From: Candidatus Equicola stercoris
GTDB taxonomy: Bacteria; Bacteroidota; Bacteroidia; Bacteroidales; Bacteroidaceae
Direction of reading: 5' to 3'
DNA: 43,686 nucleotides
Assembly (NCBI GenBank): GCA_018065415.1
Contig: JAGHTI010000019.1
Location: 1-43,686, forward strand
Shown: in pieces, positions 1 to 7,873 of the stretch
Layout: every line of letters begins with the position of its first letter
Numbering within the stretch: position 1 is the stretch's first letter
The notes under the pieces: generated by a model
Seen by the model: only the letters and a program-made list of their open reading frames with translations
Databases searched by the model: none
Told to the model about the DNA's origin: nothing
Program-made: the position numbers and the translations under genes

Positions 1-183
1 CTGCGTTACGATACGAACAGAGTTCTACGATATACTGCGTTACGATACGAACAGAGTTCTACGATACACTGCGTTACGATACGAACAGAGTTCTACGATA
101 CACTGCGTTACGATACGAACAAAGTTCTACGATACGCTTCGCTACGATACGAACAAAGTTCTACGATACACTGCGTTACGATA
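1..183. repeat. 34-bp tandem repeat (minisatellite), about 5.4 copies
   Basis: Copies begin at 1, 35, 69, 103 and 137, with a partial sixth at 171. The unit starts CTGCGTTACGATACGAAC. Copies 4 and 5 carry AAA instead of AGA in the GAAC-AGA-GTTC centre, and copy 5 starts CTTCGC instead of CTGCGT. Each unit contains two TACGATA words and a small GAAC/GTTC inverted repeat. The period is not a multiple of 3, so it is unlikely to be coding. The array touches the window edge and may continue outside it. Confidence 0.95.
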
Positions 184-186
184 ACC

Positions 187-227
187 TTTTCGACTCTTCG
201 ACTTTTAGACTTTTCGACTTTTTGACT
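187..227. repeat. Low-complexity TTCGACTTTT-type repeat
   Basis: Imperfect reiterations of TTCGACT / TAGACTTTT lie between the 34-bp array and the 3' end of sufE. There is no clear hairpin-plus-U-tract terminator and no ORF. It looks like slippage-prone intergenic DNA. Confidence 0.5.
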
Positions 228-659
228 CTAACCTCTAAGCTCTCTGCTCTGCTGTGCAAGTGCATAGAGTCGTATCTGCTTTACCATGGCGGCGAGGCCG
301 TTGGAACGTGTTGGGCTGAGGTGCTCTTGCAGTCCTATGTCGCGGATGAAGTAGAGGTCGGCATTGAGGATGTCGTCTGGTGTCTGTCCGTCGAAGACTC
401 TGATGAGGAGTGCTATGATGCCCTTGACGATGAGGGCGTCACTCTCTGCCTTGAAGGTGAGGGTGTTGTCGGCGGTCTTGCTTACTGTGAGCCACACACG
501 ACTCTGACAACCGTCTATGAGGTTGTCGTCGGTCTTGTAACTATTGTCCATCGGCGACAGTTCGTTGCCGAGGTCTATGAGCATCTGGTAACGGTCCATC
601 CAGTCGTCAAGCTGACTGAACTCTTCTATTATCTCGTCTTGTATTTCGTTTATTGTCAT
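228..659 (-). CDS. sufE: SufE-family cysteine desulfuration protein
   Basis: The 143-residue protein belongs to the SufE/YgdK family. In known members an active-site Cys accepts persulfide sulfur from a SufS-type desulfurase and passes it to the Fe-S scaffold in the cytoplasm. The diagnostic segment LIDGCQSRVW is present and its Cys is residue 51 from the chosen start. The ORF track extends the gene to 716, but the ATG at 659 (MTINEIQDEI) is preferred because it gives the normal family length and because a TAnnTTTG promoter element at 664-671 leaves no room for a longer N-terminus. No sufS, sufB, sufC or sufD is in the window. The gene diverges from mnmG. Its last codons run into a CTCTAAGCTCTC-like repeat resembling the one at the end of truB. 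Confidence 0.9.
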   Translation of the reverse strand: MTINEIQDEIIEEFSQLDDWMDRYQMLIDLGNELSPMDNSYKTDDNLIDGCQSRVWLTVSKTADNTLTFKAESDALIVKGIIALLIRVFDGQTPDDILNADLYFIRDIGLQEHLSPTRSNGLAAMVKQIRLYALAQQSRELRG

Positions 660-663
660 GATG

Positions 664-671
664 CAAAAGTA
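664..671 (-). promoter_or_regulatory. -7 element (TACTTTTG) for sufE
   Basis: Read on the minus strand, TACTTTTG matches the Bacteroidota -7 consensus TAnnTTTG. Its final G is only five bases before the sufE ATG, so transcription would start at or next to the start codon. No TTTG -33 box is visible at 18-20 bases spacing. Confidence 0.5.
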
Positions 672-716
672 GTAATTATTTTTGATATGATAAATGGGTA
701 TGTCGGGAAAAAACAC

Positions 717-724
717 TACCTTTG
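717..724 (+). promoter_or_regulatory. -7 element (TACCTTTG) for mnmG
   Basis: TACCTTTG is an exact match to TAnnTTTG. The final G is seven bases before the GTG proposed as the mnmG start, which implies a leaderless or nearly leaderless mRNA. A -33 TTTG at the usual distance is not evident. Confidence 0.5.
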
Positions 725-730
725 CCGTCT

Positions 731-2626
731 GTGAGTATTTTTAACTTCGACATACTGGTCATCGGCGGTGGGCATGCTGGTTGTGAGGCTGCCTGTGCTG
801 CTGCAAACATGGGGGCAAAGACGTGTCTTGTCACCATGGACATGAACAAGATTGCGCAGATGAGTTGCAATCCTGCTGTGGGTGGCATCGCCAAGGGGCA
901 GATAGTGCGTGAGATAGATGCTCTCGGTGGACAGATGGGACTGGTGACGGATGCTGCCACGATACAGTTTCGCATGCTCAACAGGAGCAAGGGTCCTGCC
1001 ATGTGGAGCCCACGTGCACAGTGTGACAGGGAGAAGTTCATCTGGCAGTGGCGCAGTTGTCTGGATGCGACGGACAATCTCGACATCTGGCAAGACCAGG
1101 TGTGCGAACTGCTGGTGGAAGGCGGAAAGGTCATGGGCGTGAGGACGATATGGGGAGCCGAGCTGAGGGCGAAGGCTGTGGTCATCACGGCTGGCACCTT
1201 CCTGAACGGTCTCATGCACGTAGGACGGAAGCAGGTGGAGGGCGGACGCATAGCCGAACCTGCGGTGAAAGGCCTTACGGAGAGCATAACACGTCATGGC
1301 ATCACGATGGCGAGGATGAAGACAGGAACACCGGTGCGCATAGACAGACGCAGCGTACATTTCGAGTATTGCGAACGCCAAGATGGCGATGAGGCTATAT
1401 ATGGATTTTCTTATCTCAATGCTACACACCGCTCCGACAAGGGGCTGAGACAGTTGCCATGCTGGATATTGCAGACCAACGAGGAGTGTCACGAAGAACT
1501 GAAGAAAGGACTTCCAGACTCTCCGCTCTTCAACGGTCAGATACAGAGCATTGGTCCGCGTTACTGTCCGTCAGTGGAGACGAAACTGGTGACCTTTCCT
1601 GACAAAGACCATCATCCGCTATTCCTCGAACCAGAGGGCGAGGATACGAATGAGATGTATCTGAACGGATTCTCTTCGTCGATGCCTATGGATGTGCAGA
1701 TAAATGCTCTGAAGAAGATTCCTGCTCTCAAGGACCTGAAGATATACCGTCCGGGATATGCGATAGAATACGACTTTTTCGACCCTACACAACTGAAACA
1801 CTCGTTGGAATCGAAGATTATAGAGGGTTTGTTCTTTGCAGGACAGGTGAACGGTACTACGGGTTATGAGGAGGCTGCCGGACAGGGACTTGTGGCTGGT
1901 GTGAATGCTGCCAACTACTGTGCGGGCAGAGAACCTTTTGTGATGGGGAGAGACGAGAGTTACATTGGAGTGCTCATTGACGACCTCGTGACAAAGGGTG
2001 TGGACGAACCTTACAGAATGTTTACCTCACGTGCCGAATACCGCAACTTGCTGCGTCAGGCCGATGCCGATGGACGACTGACGGAGAGGGCATACGAGAT
2101 GGGCTTGGCAAGACGTGACCGCTATGAGTGGTGGCTGGAGAAGAAGGAGAGGATAGAGGACATCATCACCTTCTGCAAAAACTTTGCCGTGAAACCGCAG
2201 ATGGTGAACGGATGTCTGGAGACGTTGGGCACATCACCGCTGTCGGCAGGGTGCAAGCTGATAGAGATACTCGGACGACCGCAGGTGTCGCTTGACGACA
2301 TGGCGACGGTGTTCCCTGAACTGAAGGAGAAGATGTACGGCTACGGACAGGAGGAGGCGAGGAAGAAAGAGATTGCCGAAGCGGCAGAGATAAGGATAAA
2401 ATATAGCGGATATATAGAACGAGAACGAATGGTGGCTGAGAAGATGCACCGTCTGGAGTATATCAGGATAAAGGGGAAGTTCGACTATATGTCCATGACA
2501 GGACTCAGCATAGAGGCTCGTCAGAAACTGGAGAAGATACAGCCAGAGACGCTGGCACAGGCTTCGCGTATTCCGGGAGTGTCGCCAAGCGACATTGACG
2601 TGCTGCTGGTGCTCTCCAAAAGATGA
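731..2626 (+). CDS. mnmG: tRNA uridine-5-carboxymethylaminomethyl modification enzyme MnmG (GidA)
   Basis: This FAD-dependent enzyme works with MnmE to build the cmnm5 group on wobble uridine 34 of certain tRNAs. The N-terminal dinucleotide-binding motif VIGGGHAGCEAA, the MSCNPAVGGIAKG segment, and the later GQVNGTTGYEEAAGQG and MFTSRAEYRNLLRQ blocks are all family hallmarks. The length (631 residues) is normal. There is no ATG near the start: the ORF track uses TTG at 722, but that overlaps the promoter element TACCTTTG, so the GTG at 731 (MSIFNFDILVIGGG) is preferred. Start choice is the only uncertainty. The gene diverges from sufE and is followed 38 bases later by apt. Confidence 0.95.
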   Translation: MSIFNFDILVIGGGHAGCEAACAAANMGAKTCLVTMDMNKIAQMSCNPAVGGIAKGQIVREIDALGGQMGLVTDAATIQFRMLNRSKGPAMWSPRAQCDREKFIWQWRSCLDATDNLDIWQDQVCELLVEGGKVMGVRTIWGAELRAKAVVITAGTFLNGLMHVGRKQVEGGRIAEPAVKGLTESITRHGITMARMKTGTPVRIDRRSVHFEYCERQDGDEAIYGFSYLNATHRSDKGLRQLPCWILQTNEECHEELKKGLPDSPLFNGQIQSIGPRYCPSVETKLVTFPDKDHHPLFLEPEGEDTNEMYLNGFSSSMPMDVQINALKKIPALKDLKIYRPGYAIEYDFFDPTQLKHSLESKIIEGLFFAGQVNGTTGYEEAAGQGLVAGVNAANYCAGREPFVMGRDESYIGVLIDDLVTKGVDEPYRMFTSRAEYRNLLRQADADGRLTERAYEMGLARRDRYEWWLEKKERIEDIITFCKNFAVKPQMVNGCLETLGTSPLSAGCKLIEILGRPQVSLDDMATVFPELKEKMYGYGQEEARKKEIAEAAEIRIKYSGYIERERMVAEKMHRLEYIRIKGKFDYMSMTGLSIEARQKLEKIQPETLAQASRIPGVSPSDIDVLLVLSKR

Positions 2627-2664
2627 AAGGTCTTGAAAAACAATAACATAAAATATTACAGACT

Positions 2665-3195
2665 ATGAACAAAGAACTTATTATGAACAACCTTCGCAGT
2701 ATTCCTGATTGGCCTATACCAGGAGTGAACTTCCGTGATGTGACAACACTGTTCAAGGATGCTGCAACTCTGAACGAACTGTCGGACACTCTGTATGAGA
2801 TGTATAAAGATGCTGGCATCACAAAGGTGGTGGGCATCGAAAGTCGTGGTTTCATCATGGGAGCCATCCTCGCTGTACGTCTTGGTGCTGGTTTTGTGCT
2901 TTGCAGAAAGCCGGGTAAGTTGCCGGGCAAGATTGTCAGAGAGAGTTACCAGAAAGAATACGGTACTGATACTATCGAGATTCATGAGGGTTCCATTGAC
3001 GAGAATGATGTGGTGCTCATCCATGATGACATCCTCGCCACTGGAGGAACGTTTGCCGCTGCATGCCGTCTGGTGAAGAAGTTCAACCCGAAGAAGGTGT
3101 CGTTCAATGCTCTCATAGAACTGGTGAACGAGGGTTTTGTAGGTAGAGATGCCCTGCCGGAAGATATTGATGTCAAGTGCCTCTTACAACTCTGA
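2665..3195 (+). CDS. apt: Adenine phosphoribosyltransferase
   Basis: The enzyme salvages adenine with PRPP to give AMP in the cytoplasm. The 176-residue protein has the class I PRTase fold signatures: an N-terminal IPDWPIPGVNFRDVTTLF segment typical of Apt, GIESRGFIMG, the flexible-loop region RKPGKLPGK, and the PRPP-binding loop VLIHDDILATGGT. The ATG at 2665 gives a normal length; an internal ATG at 2683 is possible but less likely. The 3' end overlaps the start of uvrC by 26 bases, suggesting translational coupling. Confidence 0.95.
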   Translation: MNKELIMNNLRSIPDWPIPGVNFRDVTTLFKDAATLNELSDTLYEMYKDAGITKVVGIESRGFIMGAILAVRLGAGFVLCRKPGKLPGKIVRESYQKEYGTDTIEIHEGSIDENDVVLIHDDILATGGTFAAACRLVKKFNPKKVSFNALIELVNEGFVGRDALPEDIDVKCLLQL

Positions 3196-4999
3196 CATAA
3201 AGGCTATCGTTGACAGATTGCCTTCCTCTCCCGGCTGTTACCAGTATCTGGACAAGACGGGAAAGATAATCTATGTTGGTAAGGCAAAAAACCTAAAACG
3301 CAGGGTTTCATCGTATTTTCGTTCCGATCCGGGAAGTTACAAGACAAAGGTGCTGGTGTCGCAGATTTGCGACATCAAGTATGCTGTGGTGAAGACTGAC
3401 CAAGAGGCTTTCCTCCTTGAGAACTCGCTGATAAAACAGCACAACCCGAAATATAACGTGCTGTTGAAAGATGGTAAGACATATCCTTATATTTGTGTTA
3501 CCAAAGAGGAGTTTCCGAGAATCTTCAAGACACGCAAGGTGAACAAAAAGATGGGATATTTCTATGGTCCCTTCTCGCATCTGGGCAGTATGTATGCCAT
3601 GCTGGAAGTGATAAAGAAACTGTACAAACCCCGTACCTGCAACATGCCGATGACGGTAGAAGGTGTGGATGGTGACAGGTATCGGTCGTGTCTGGAGTGG
3701 CATATAAAGAGATGCGATGCACCATGCATAAGAAAGCAGTCGCACGAGGAATATATGCAGAACATAGAAGATGCGAAGGAGATACTGAAAGGTCGTACGA
3801 GGGCTCTGCTGACAAAGATGTACGAGGAGATGCTGAGGCTGTCGGAAGAACTGCGGTTCGAGGAGGCAGAAGAGATGAAACGCCGTTACCTGCTAATACA
3901 GGACTATTGCAGTAGGAGCGAGGTGGTGAGCAATGTCATTGATGATGTGGACGTCTTCTCCGTGACAAGTGATGACAACATGGCATTCATAAACTTTCTG
4001 CATGTAGCCTCAGGTAGCATAAACCAAGCCTTCACCTTTGAATACAAGAAGAAGTTGGATGAAGACGACAGGGAACTGTTGCAGATGGCAATCATAGAGA
4101 TTCGTAACAGACAGAGCTCTACGACTAAGGAGATAATAGTGCCTTTCGACATGGAGATGGAACTGGATGGTGTGACCTTCACCGTGCCACAGCGTGGCGA
4201 CAAGAAGACGCTGCTGGAACTGTCGCTGATGAATGGGAAGCAGTATCGCTTTGATAGACTCAAACAGGCGGAAAAACTGAATCCAGAGCAGAAGGCGGTG
4301 AGGATGATGAAGGAGATACAGACGGCACTACACCTGCCGAAGATGCCGTACAGGATAGAGTGTTTTGACAATTCCAACATATCGGGCACAGATGCCGTGG
4401 CAGGACTTGTGGTGTTCAAGAAACTGAAACCGTCAAAACAAGACTATAGGAAGTTCAATATCAAGACGGTGGTGGGTGCTGACGACTATGCCTCGATGCG
4501 TGAGGTGGTGTGGAGACGGTATTCACGACTGAAGGAAGAAGGAGCAGAACTGCCTGACGTGATAATAACAGACGGTGGAAAGGGACAGATGGGTATCGTG
4601 AGCGACGTGCTAAGAGAGTTGGACGTTGACATCCCTGTGGTGGGACTGGCAAAGAGCGACAGACACCGTACCAACGAGGTGCTGATTTATGATGCAGGGG
4701 ATTCGACAAACATCGTGTCCGTAGGGATGAAGACAGACAGCGAGGTGTTCCATCTTTTTACACGCATTCAAGACGAGGTGCACAGATATGCGATTTCTTT
4801 CCATAGAGACAAGAGGAGCAAAGGGCAGACACACTCGGAACTGGACGATATCAAGGGTATCGGCGTGAAGACAAAACAGGCGTTGCTGCAACATTTTAGA
4901 AGTGTGAAGCAGATAAAGTTGGCTGACATGGACGCTCTGGAAAAGGTGGTGGGAAAGGCAAAAGCCAAAGTGATTTATGATTTTCTGAAAAAGACATAA
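3170..4999 (+). CDS. uvrC: UvrABC excinuclease subunit C
   Basis: UvrC makes the dual incisions around UvrB-bound DNA lesions in nucleotide excision repair. From the chosen start the 609-residue protein shows, in order, a GIY-YIG nuclease domain (CYQYLD and IIYVGKAKNLKRR, about residues 20-50), a UVR motif (LRFEEAEEMKRR, about 220-235), the RNase H-like second nuclease region (IECFDNSNISG, VIITDGGKGQ) and C-terminal helix-hairpin-helix repeats (IKGIGVKTKQALL). The ORF track begins at 3149, but ATG 3170 (MSSASYNSD) fits usual N-termini better. It overlaps apt in a different frame. Confidence 0.95.
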   Translation: MSSASYNSDIKAIVDRLPSSPGCYQYLDKTGKIIYVGKAKNLKRRVSSYFRSDPGSYKTKVLVSQICDIKYAVVKTDQEAFLLENSLIKQHNPKYNVLLKDGKTYPYICVTKEEFPRIFKTRKVNKKMGYFYGPFSHLGSMYAMLEVIKKLYKPRTCNMPMTVEGVDGDRYRSCLEWHIKRCDAPCIRKQSHEEYMQNIEDAKEILKGRTRALLTKMYEEMLRLSEELRFEEAEEMKRRYLLIQDYCSRSEVVSNVIDDVDVFSVTSDDNMAFINFLHVASGSINQAFTFEYKKKLDEDDRELLQMAIIEIRNRQSSTTKEIIVPFDMEMELDGVTFTVPQRGDKKTLLELSLMNGKQYRFDRLKQAEKLNPEQKAVRMMKEIQTALHLPKMPYRIECFDNSNISGTDAVAGLVVFKKLKPSKQDYRKFNIKTVVGADDYASMREVVWRRYSRLKEEGAELPDVIITDGGKGQMGIVSDVLRELDVDIPVVGLAKSDRHRTNEVLIYDAGDSTNIVSVGMKTDSEVFHLFTRIQDEVHRYAISFHRDKRSKGQTHSELDDIKGIGVKTKQALLQHFRSVKQIKLADMDALEKVVGKAKAKVIYDFLKKT

Positions 5000-5011
5000 T
5001 ATATATATAAT

Positions 5012-6127
5012 ATGAATAAGGTGTTGATTTTGTGTGTGGGGCTATGTATGGCAGTTGCAGTCTGTCGTGCACAGGAAGAAAAACCACTTTTCACCGTCAT
5101 CGGCGGTCCTGACGAACCAGTGCTGACGGCTACATCTCCAGGATGTGAGGACATACAAGGAGGTTTTGAAGGAGGTGCGTGTGTGAAGGTAAACGGTGTG
5201 TATCATCTGTTTCCAACGGAGAGAGCAGGCGAAAAAGGACAACCTGCAAAATACGACAGGATAAAGACGAGGATAGGACACTGGACAAGTAAGGATGCGA
5301 TACACTGGAAACGCGAAGGAACCATATTCCAGTCGAGTGGAAAGTATGCCGTGAGTCATTATGACAATCCTGCCAATGACCGACGTGCAGCGATATGGTC
5401 GTACTACCCTATCTTCAACAGAGCCCATAACCGCTGGCAAGGATATTACCTCTGCTATACCTGTGATTCGGTGATAGCACCAAACCATTCCTTCGGCAGG
5501 ATATGGAAGTGTGAATCGGAAAAAGAAGGTATGGATGGCATTGGCGGTCCTTACCATAACCTCGGCATAGTGATGGAACCCGGTCTTGACACACAGTTGT
5601 GGGAAGGAAGACAAGGTGTGGCTTCTTTCTATCCGTATGAGTGTCCTGACGGCACATGGAAAGCCTTTTACAGTGGTGCATACCCTTTCATGTCGCGCGA
5701 AGACTATCCCTTTGGCGGAAAGGAAGGCCACTGGTATATTGCACTGGCAAAGAGTGACAGTCTTGACGGTGTGTGGGAAAGGATGGGGGAAGATGTGAAC
5801 CCAGTGACGTCGATACATCCAGAGTTTGTAGAAAACCCAATAGTGAGTCGTCTGCCAGATGGTACATACATCGCAGTTTTTGACGGAGGACCAGCCGACA
5901 AAGGGTTTGCAAACAAGATAGGTTACACCACATCAAAAGATGGACTGCATTGGAGCAAGGCAAGATATATTGCAATAGAAGAAAAGGTAAAAAAGTGGTG
6001 GATAACGATGAGGACACCACTTTGTCTCATCCCAGAAGGAAACGATGTTTATACCATTCTATACAACGCCATAACAAAGGACAGATTTCACCCTATGGGA
6101 ATGGTAAAAGTTCGATTAAATCGGTAA
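5012..6127 (+). CDS. Secreted five-bladed beta-propeller glycosidase-like protein
   Basis: The 371-residue protein starts with a clear signal peptide (MNKVLILCVGLCMAVAVCRA, cleavage before QEEKP), so it is exported. The mature part has repeated aromatic and Gly-rich blades such as GVYHLFPTE, IGHWTSKDAIHWKREG, VENPIVSRLPDGTYIAVFDGG and IGYTTSKDGLHWSKARY. These resemble the arabinanase/levansucrase/invertase (GH43-like) propeller superfamily, where Asp and Glu on adjacent blades act on glycosidic bonds. The exact GH family and substrate cannot be set by eye. It lies 12 bases after uvrC and alone among housekeeping genes; there is no SusC/SusD pair or regulator nearby, so this is not a typical polysaccharide utilisation locus. 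Confidence 0.6.
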   Translation: MNKVLILCVGLCMAVAVCRAQEEKPLFTVIGGPDEPVLTATSPGCEDIQGGFEGGACVKVNGVYHLFPTERAGEKGQPAKYDRIKTRIGHWTSKDAIHWKREGTIFQSSGKYAVSHYDNPANDRRAAIWSYYPIFNRAHNRWQGYYLCYTCDSVIAPNHSFGRIWKCESEKEGMDGIGGPYHNLGIVMEPGLDTQLWEGRQGVASFYPYECPDGTWKAFYSGAYPFMSREDYPFGGKEGHWYIALAKSDSLDGVWERMGEDVNPVTSIHPEFVENPIVSRLPDGTYIAVFDGGPADKGFANKIGYTTSKDGLHWSKARYIAIEEKVKKWWITMRTPLCLIPEGNDVYTILYNAITKDRFHPMGMVKVRLNR

Positions 6128-6396
6128 TTTTAGAGAATACAAACAACAGGATAACCCTTTGTCAGGAGGTCGGTTTTTGGGGTTTTCACAAGGGAAGATA
6201 AAAAGACCGATTTTAAGGGTGAAAATGGTGGAATGACAGGCGCAGAAGTGTGTCTGTCATGTTTTTTTGTGTCATCATCGAGGAGCAGAGAAGGAAATTC
6301 TTATTTTTTGATTTTTATCCACCACTCATAACAGCTTGAATATCAATAGGAAAAATGGTCGAGATTAAAGAATTAGAAAAAAGTTAATAAAAAAAG
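6128..6396. other. Intergenic region before the dcw cluster
   Basis: No credible gene is seen in this stretch. It contains an imperfect inverted repeat (GGTCGGTTTTT near 6168, AAAAAGACCGA near 6200) that could act as a weak terminator after the glycosidase gene, though the stem needs a bulge and has no good U-tract. The remainder is A+T-rich lead-in to the mraZ promoter. Confidence 0.4.
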
Positions 6397-6411
6397 TGGG
6401 GAATTGTGGGG
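6397..6411 (+). promoter_or_regulatory. Putative MraZ operator (TGGGG-N5-TGGGG)
   Basis: Two direct TGGGG pentamers are separated by exactly five bases (AATTG). Known MraZ binding sites are TGGGN repeats with 5-base spacing upstream of mraZ. This pair lies 20 bases before the mraZ -7 element, in the -33 region, well placed for autorepression of the dcw operon. There is no third repeat. Assignment rests on motif and position. Confidence 0.65.
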
Positions 6412-6431
6412 GAACTTAAAATAATTTTTAT

Positions 6432-6439
6432 TATTTTTG
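6432..6439 (+). promoter_or_regulatory. -7 element (TATTTTTG) for mraZ / dcw operon
   Basis: TATTTTTG matches TAnnTTTG exactly and ends 27 bases before the mraZ ATG. The expected -33 TTTG is absent at 18-20 bases; that zone is occupied by the TGGGG repeats. It is the only good promoter match ahead of the whole dcw cluster. Confidence 0.55.
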
Positions 6440-6466
6440 CACGAAATTTCTATAATAGCGAAGATG

Positions 6467-6934
6467 ATGAGATTTCTTGGGAACATAGAAGCACGAATAG
6501 ATGCAAAGGGAAGAGCCTTTCTTCCTGCTTGTTTCCGTAAGGAATTGCAAACTGGTGGCGAGGAGAACATCATCCTGCGCAGAGACGTGTTCCAGGATTG
6601 TCTTGTGCTATACCCTGAGTCTGTATGGTGCGCACAGATGGACTTGTTACGTGGAAAGTTGAACAGATGGAACGGTAAGGAACAGATGTTGTTCCGTCAG
6701 TTCGTGAGTGATGTAGAGATTTTATCGCTTGACACTAACGGTCGTATCCTCATCCCTGCCAGATACAGAAAGCTGACAGGCATAAGTCAGGATGTACGGT
6801 TTGTTGGTATGGGCGATGTCATTGAGGTATGGTCACCAGAAAATCTGGACAAGGTAATGCTTGAGCAGCAACAGTTTGCTGGAGAACTGGAAGACATGAT
6901 GAGTGCCTTGTCGGAAGATGGACATAAGGAGTAA
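6467..6934 (+). CDS. mraZ: Transcriptional regulator MraZ
   Basis: MraZ is a SpoVT/AbrB-fold DNA-binding protein that forms rings and represses its own dcw operon. The 155-residue product has the doubled half-domain pattern: MRFLGNIEARIDAKGRAFLPACFRK at the N-terminus and LDTNGRILIPARYRKLTGI in the second half, each a DxxGRxxxPxxxR motif. The ORF track starts at a TTG at 6437 inside the promoter element, so ATG 6467 (or the adjacent ATG 6464) is the realistic start. It is the first gene of the dcw cluster, 27 bases before rsmH, with a candidate operator immediately upstream. Confidence 0.93.
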   Translation: MRFLGNIEARIDAKGRAFLPACFRKELQTGGEENIILRRDVFQDCLVLYPESVWCAQMDLLRGKLNRWNGKEQMLFRQFVSDVEILSLDTNGRILIPARYRKLTGISQDVRFVGMGDVIEVWSPENLDKVMLEQQQFAGELEDMMSALSEDGHKE

Positions 6935-6961
6935 GTATTCCGAAACTTTTTGACGAAGACT

Positions 6962-7873
6962 ATGGTTAAGGTTGCAGAGACATATCACGTACCGGTATTG
7001 TTGAAAGAAAGTGTTGATGGACTTTCTATCCATGAAGGTACGTATGTTGACATGACCTTTGGCGGTGGCGGTCATAGTCGGGAGATACTGAGCAGGATGC
7101 CGAAAGGTGCGAGGCTGTATGGTTTTGACCAAGACAGAGATGCAGAGCAAAACATCATCGATGATGATAGGTTTGTGTTTGTGAGAAGCAACTTCCGCTA
7201 CCTTAAAAACTGGATGAGATACCATGGTGTGGATGGTGTGGATGGCATCATCGCAGACTTAGGAGTATCAAGTCATCACTTTGATGATGAGACACGAGGA
7301 TTCTCGTTCAGGTATGACGCTCCGCTCGACATGAGGATGAACAACAGAGGTGGCAAGACTGCTGCCGACATCCTGAATGAGTACGACGAAGAACGATTGG
7401 CAACGATATTCCGTCTGTATGGTGAGATAAAGAATGCTGGAAATGTGGCACGTAAGATTGTATCATACAGAATGTCGAAAGCACTGGCAACAACACAAAA
7501 CCTGATGCATGCCGTGTGGGGTGTGGAGGAGTTGACACCCAACATGAAAAAGGAAGCAGCACGATTGTTTCAGGCTCTGCGTATAGAGGTGAACCACGAG
7601 ATGGAGGCTCTGTCAGAGATGCTTGTCTCTGCTGTGGAACTGCTGACAAAAGGAGGCAGACTGGTGGTGATAACTTATCACAGTCTGGAAGACAGACTTG
7701 TGAAAAACGTGATGAAGTCAGGGAATATCGAAGGTAAGGTGGTGCAGGATTTCTTTGGACAGAAACAAGTTCCTTTGAAAGAAATGTGCAAGGTGATAAC
7801 GGTGTCTGCCGAAGAACTGGAGAGTAATCCACGCAGCAGAAGTGCCAAACTGAGAATTGCAGAAAAGAGATGA
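6962..7873 (+). CDS. rsmH: 16S rRNA (cytosine-1402-N4)-methyltransferase RsmH (MraW)
   Basis: This SAM-dependent enzyme methylates N4 of C1402 in the 16S rRNA decoding site. The protein has the RsmH opening HVPVLLKESVDGL, SAM-binding DMTFGGGGHSREIL, IIADLGVSSHHFDD, RGFSFRYDAPLDMRM, ALRIEVNHE and VVITYHSLEDRLVK, all in family order. The ORF extends to TTG 6950, but ATG 6962 (303 residues) is a better start. Its stop overlaps the next gene's ATG (ATGA), indicating coupled translation in the dcw operon. Confidence 0.95.
   Translation: MVKVAETYHVPVLLKESVDGLSIHEGTYVDMTFGGGGHSREILSRMPKGARLYGFDQDRDAEQNIIDDDRFVFVRSNFRYLKNWMRYHGVDGVDGIIADLGVSSHHFDDETRGFSFRYDAPLDMRMNNRGGKTAADILNEYDEERLATIFRLYGEIKNAGNVARKIVSYRMSKALATTQNLMHAVWGVEELTPNMKKEAARLFQALRIEVNHEMEALSEMLVSAVELLTKGGRLVVITYHSLEDRLVKNVMKSGNIEGKVVQDFFGQKQVPLKEMCKVITVSAEELESNPRSRSAKLRIAEKR

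Noticed and set aside
1-183. Regular repeats resembling a CRISPR array
   Set aside because: The 34-bp units are directly tandem with no unique spacers, and no cas genes are present.
222-734. 170-residue plus-strand ORF
   Set aside because: It is the antisense shadow of sufE; the minus strand has the SufE motif with Cys51 and a promoter element.
676-1492. Minus-strand ORFs of 203 and 258 residues over mnmG
   Set aside because: Both lie opposite the well-supported mnmG frame and have no recognisable domain.
3149-3169. Upstream ATG for uvrC inside apt
   Set aside because: It adds seven residues (MPCRKIL) not expected in UvrC and increases overlap with apt; ATG 3170 is more natural.
5012-6127. 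Polysaccharide utilisation locus
   Set aside because: A single glycosidase-like gene without SusC/SusD, a sensor or other carbohydrate enzymes does not support a PUL.
6168-6210. Strong terminator after the glycosidase-like gene
   Set aside because: The GGTCGG/ACCGA stem needs a bulge and has a long loop and no proper T-tract, so it was kept only as a weak possibility in the region note.
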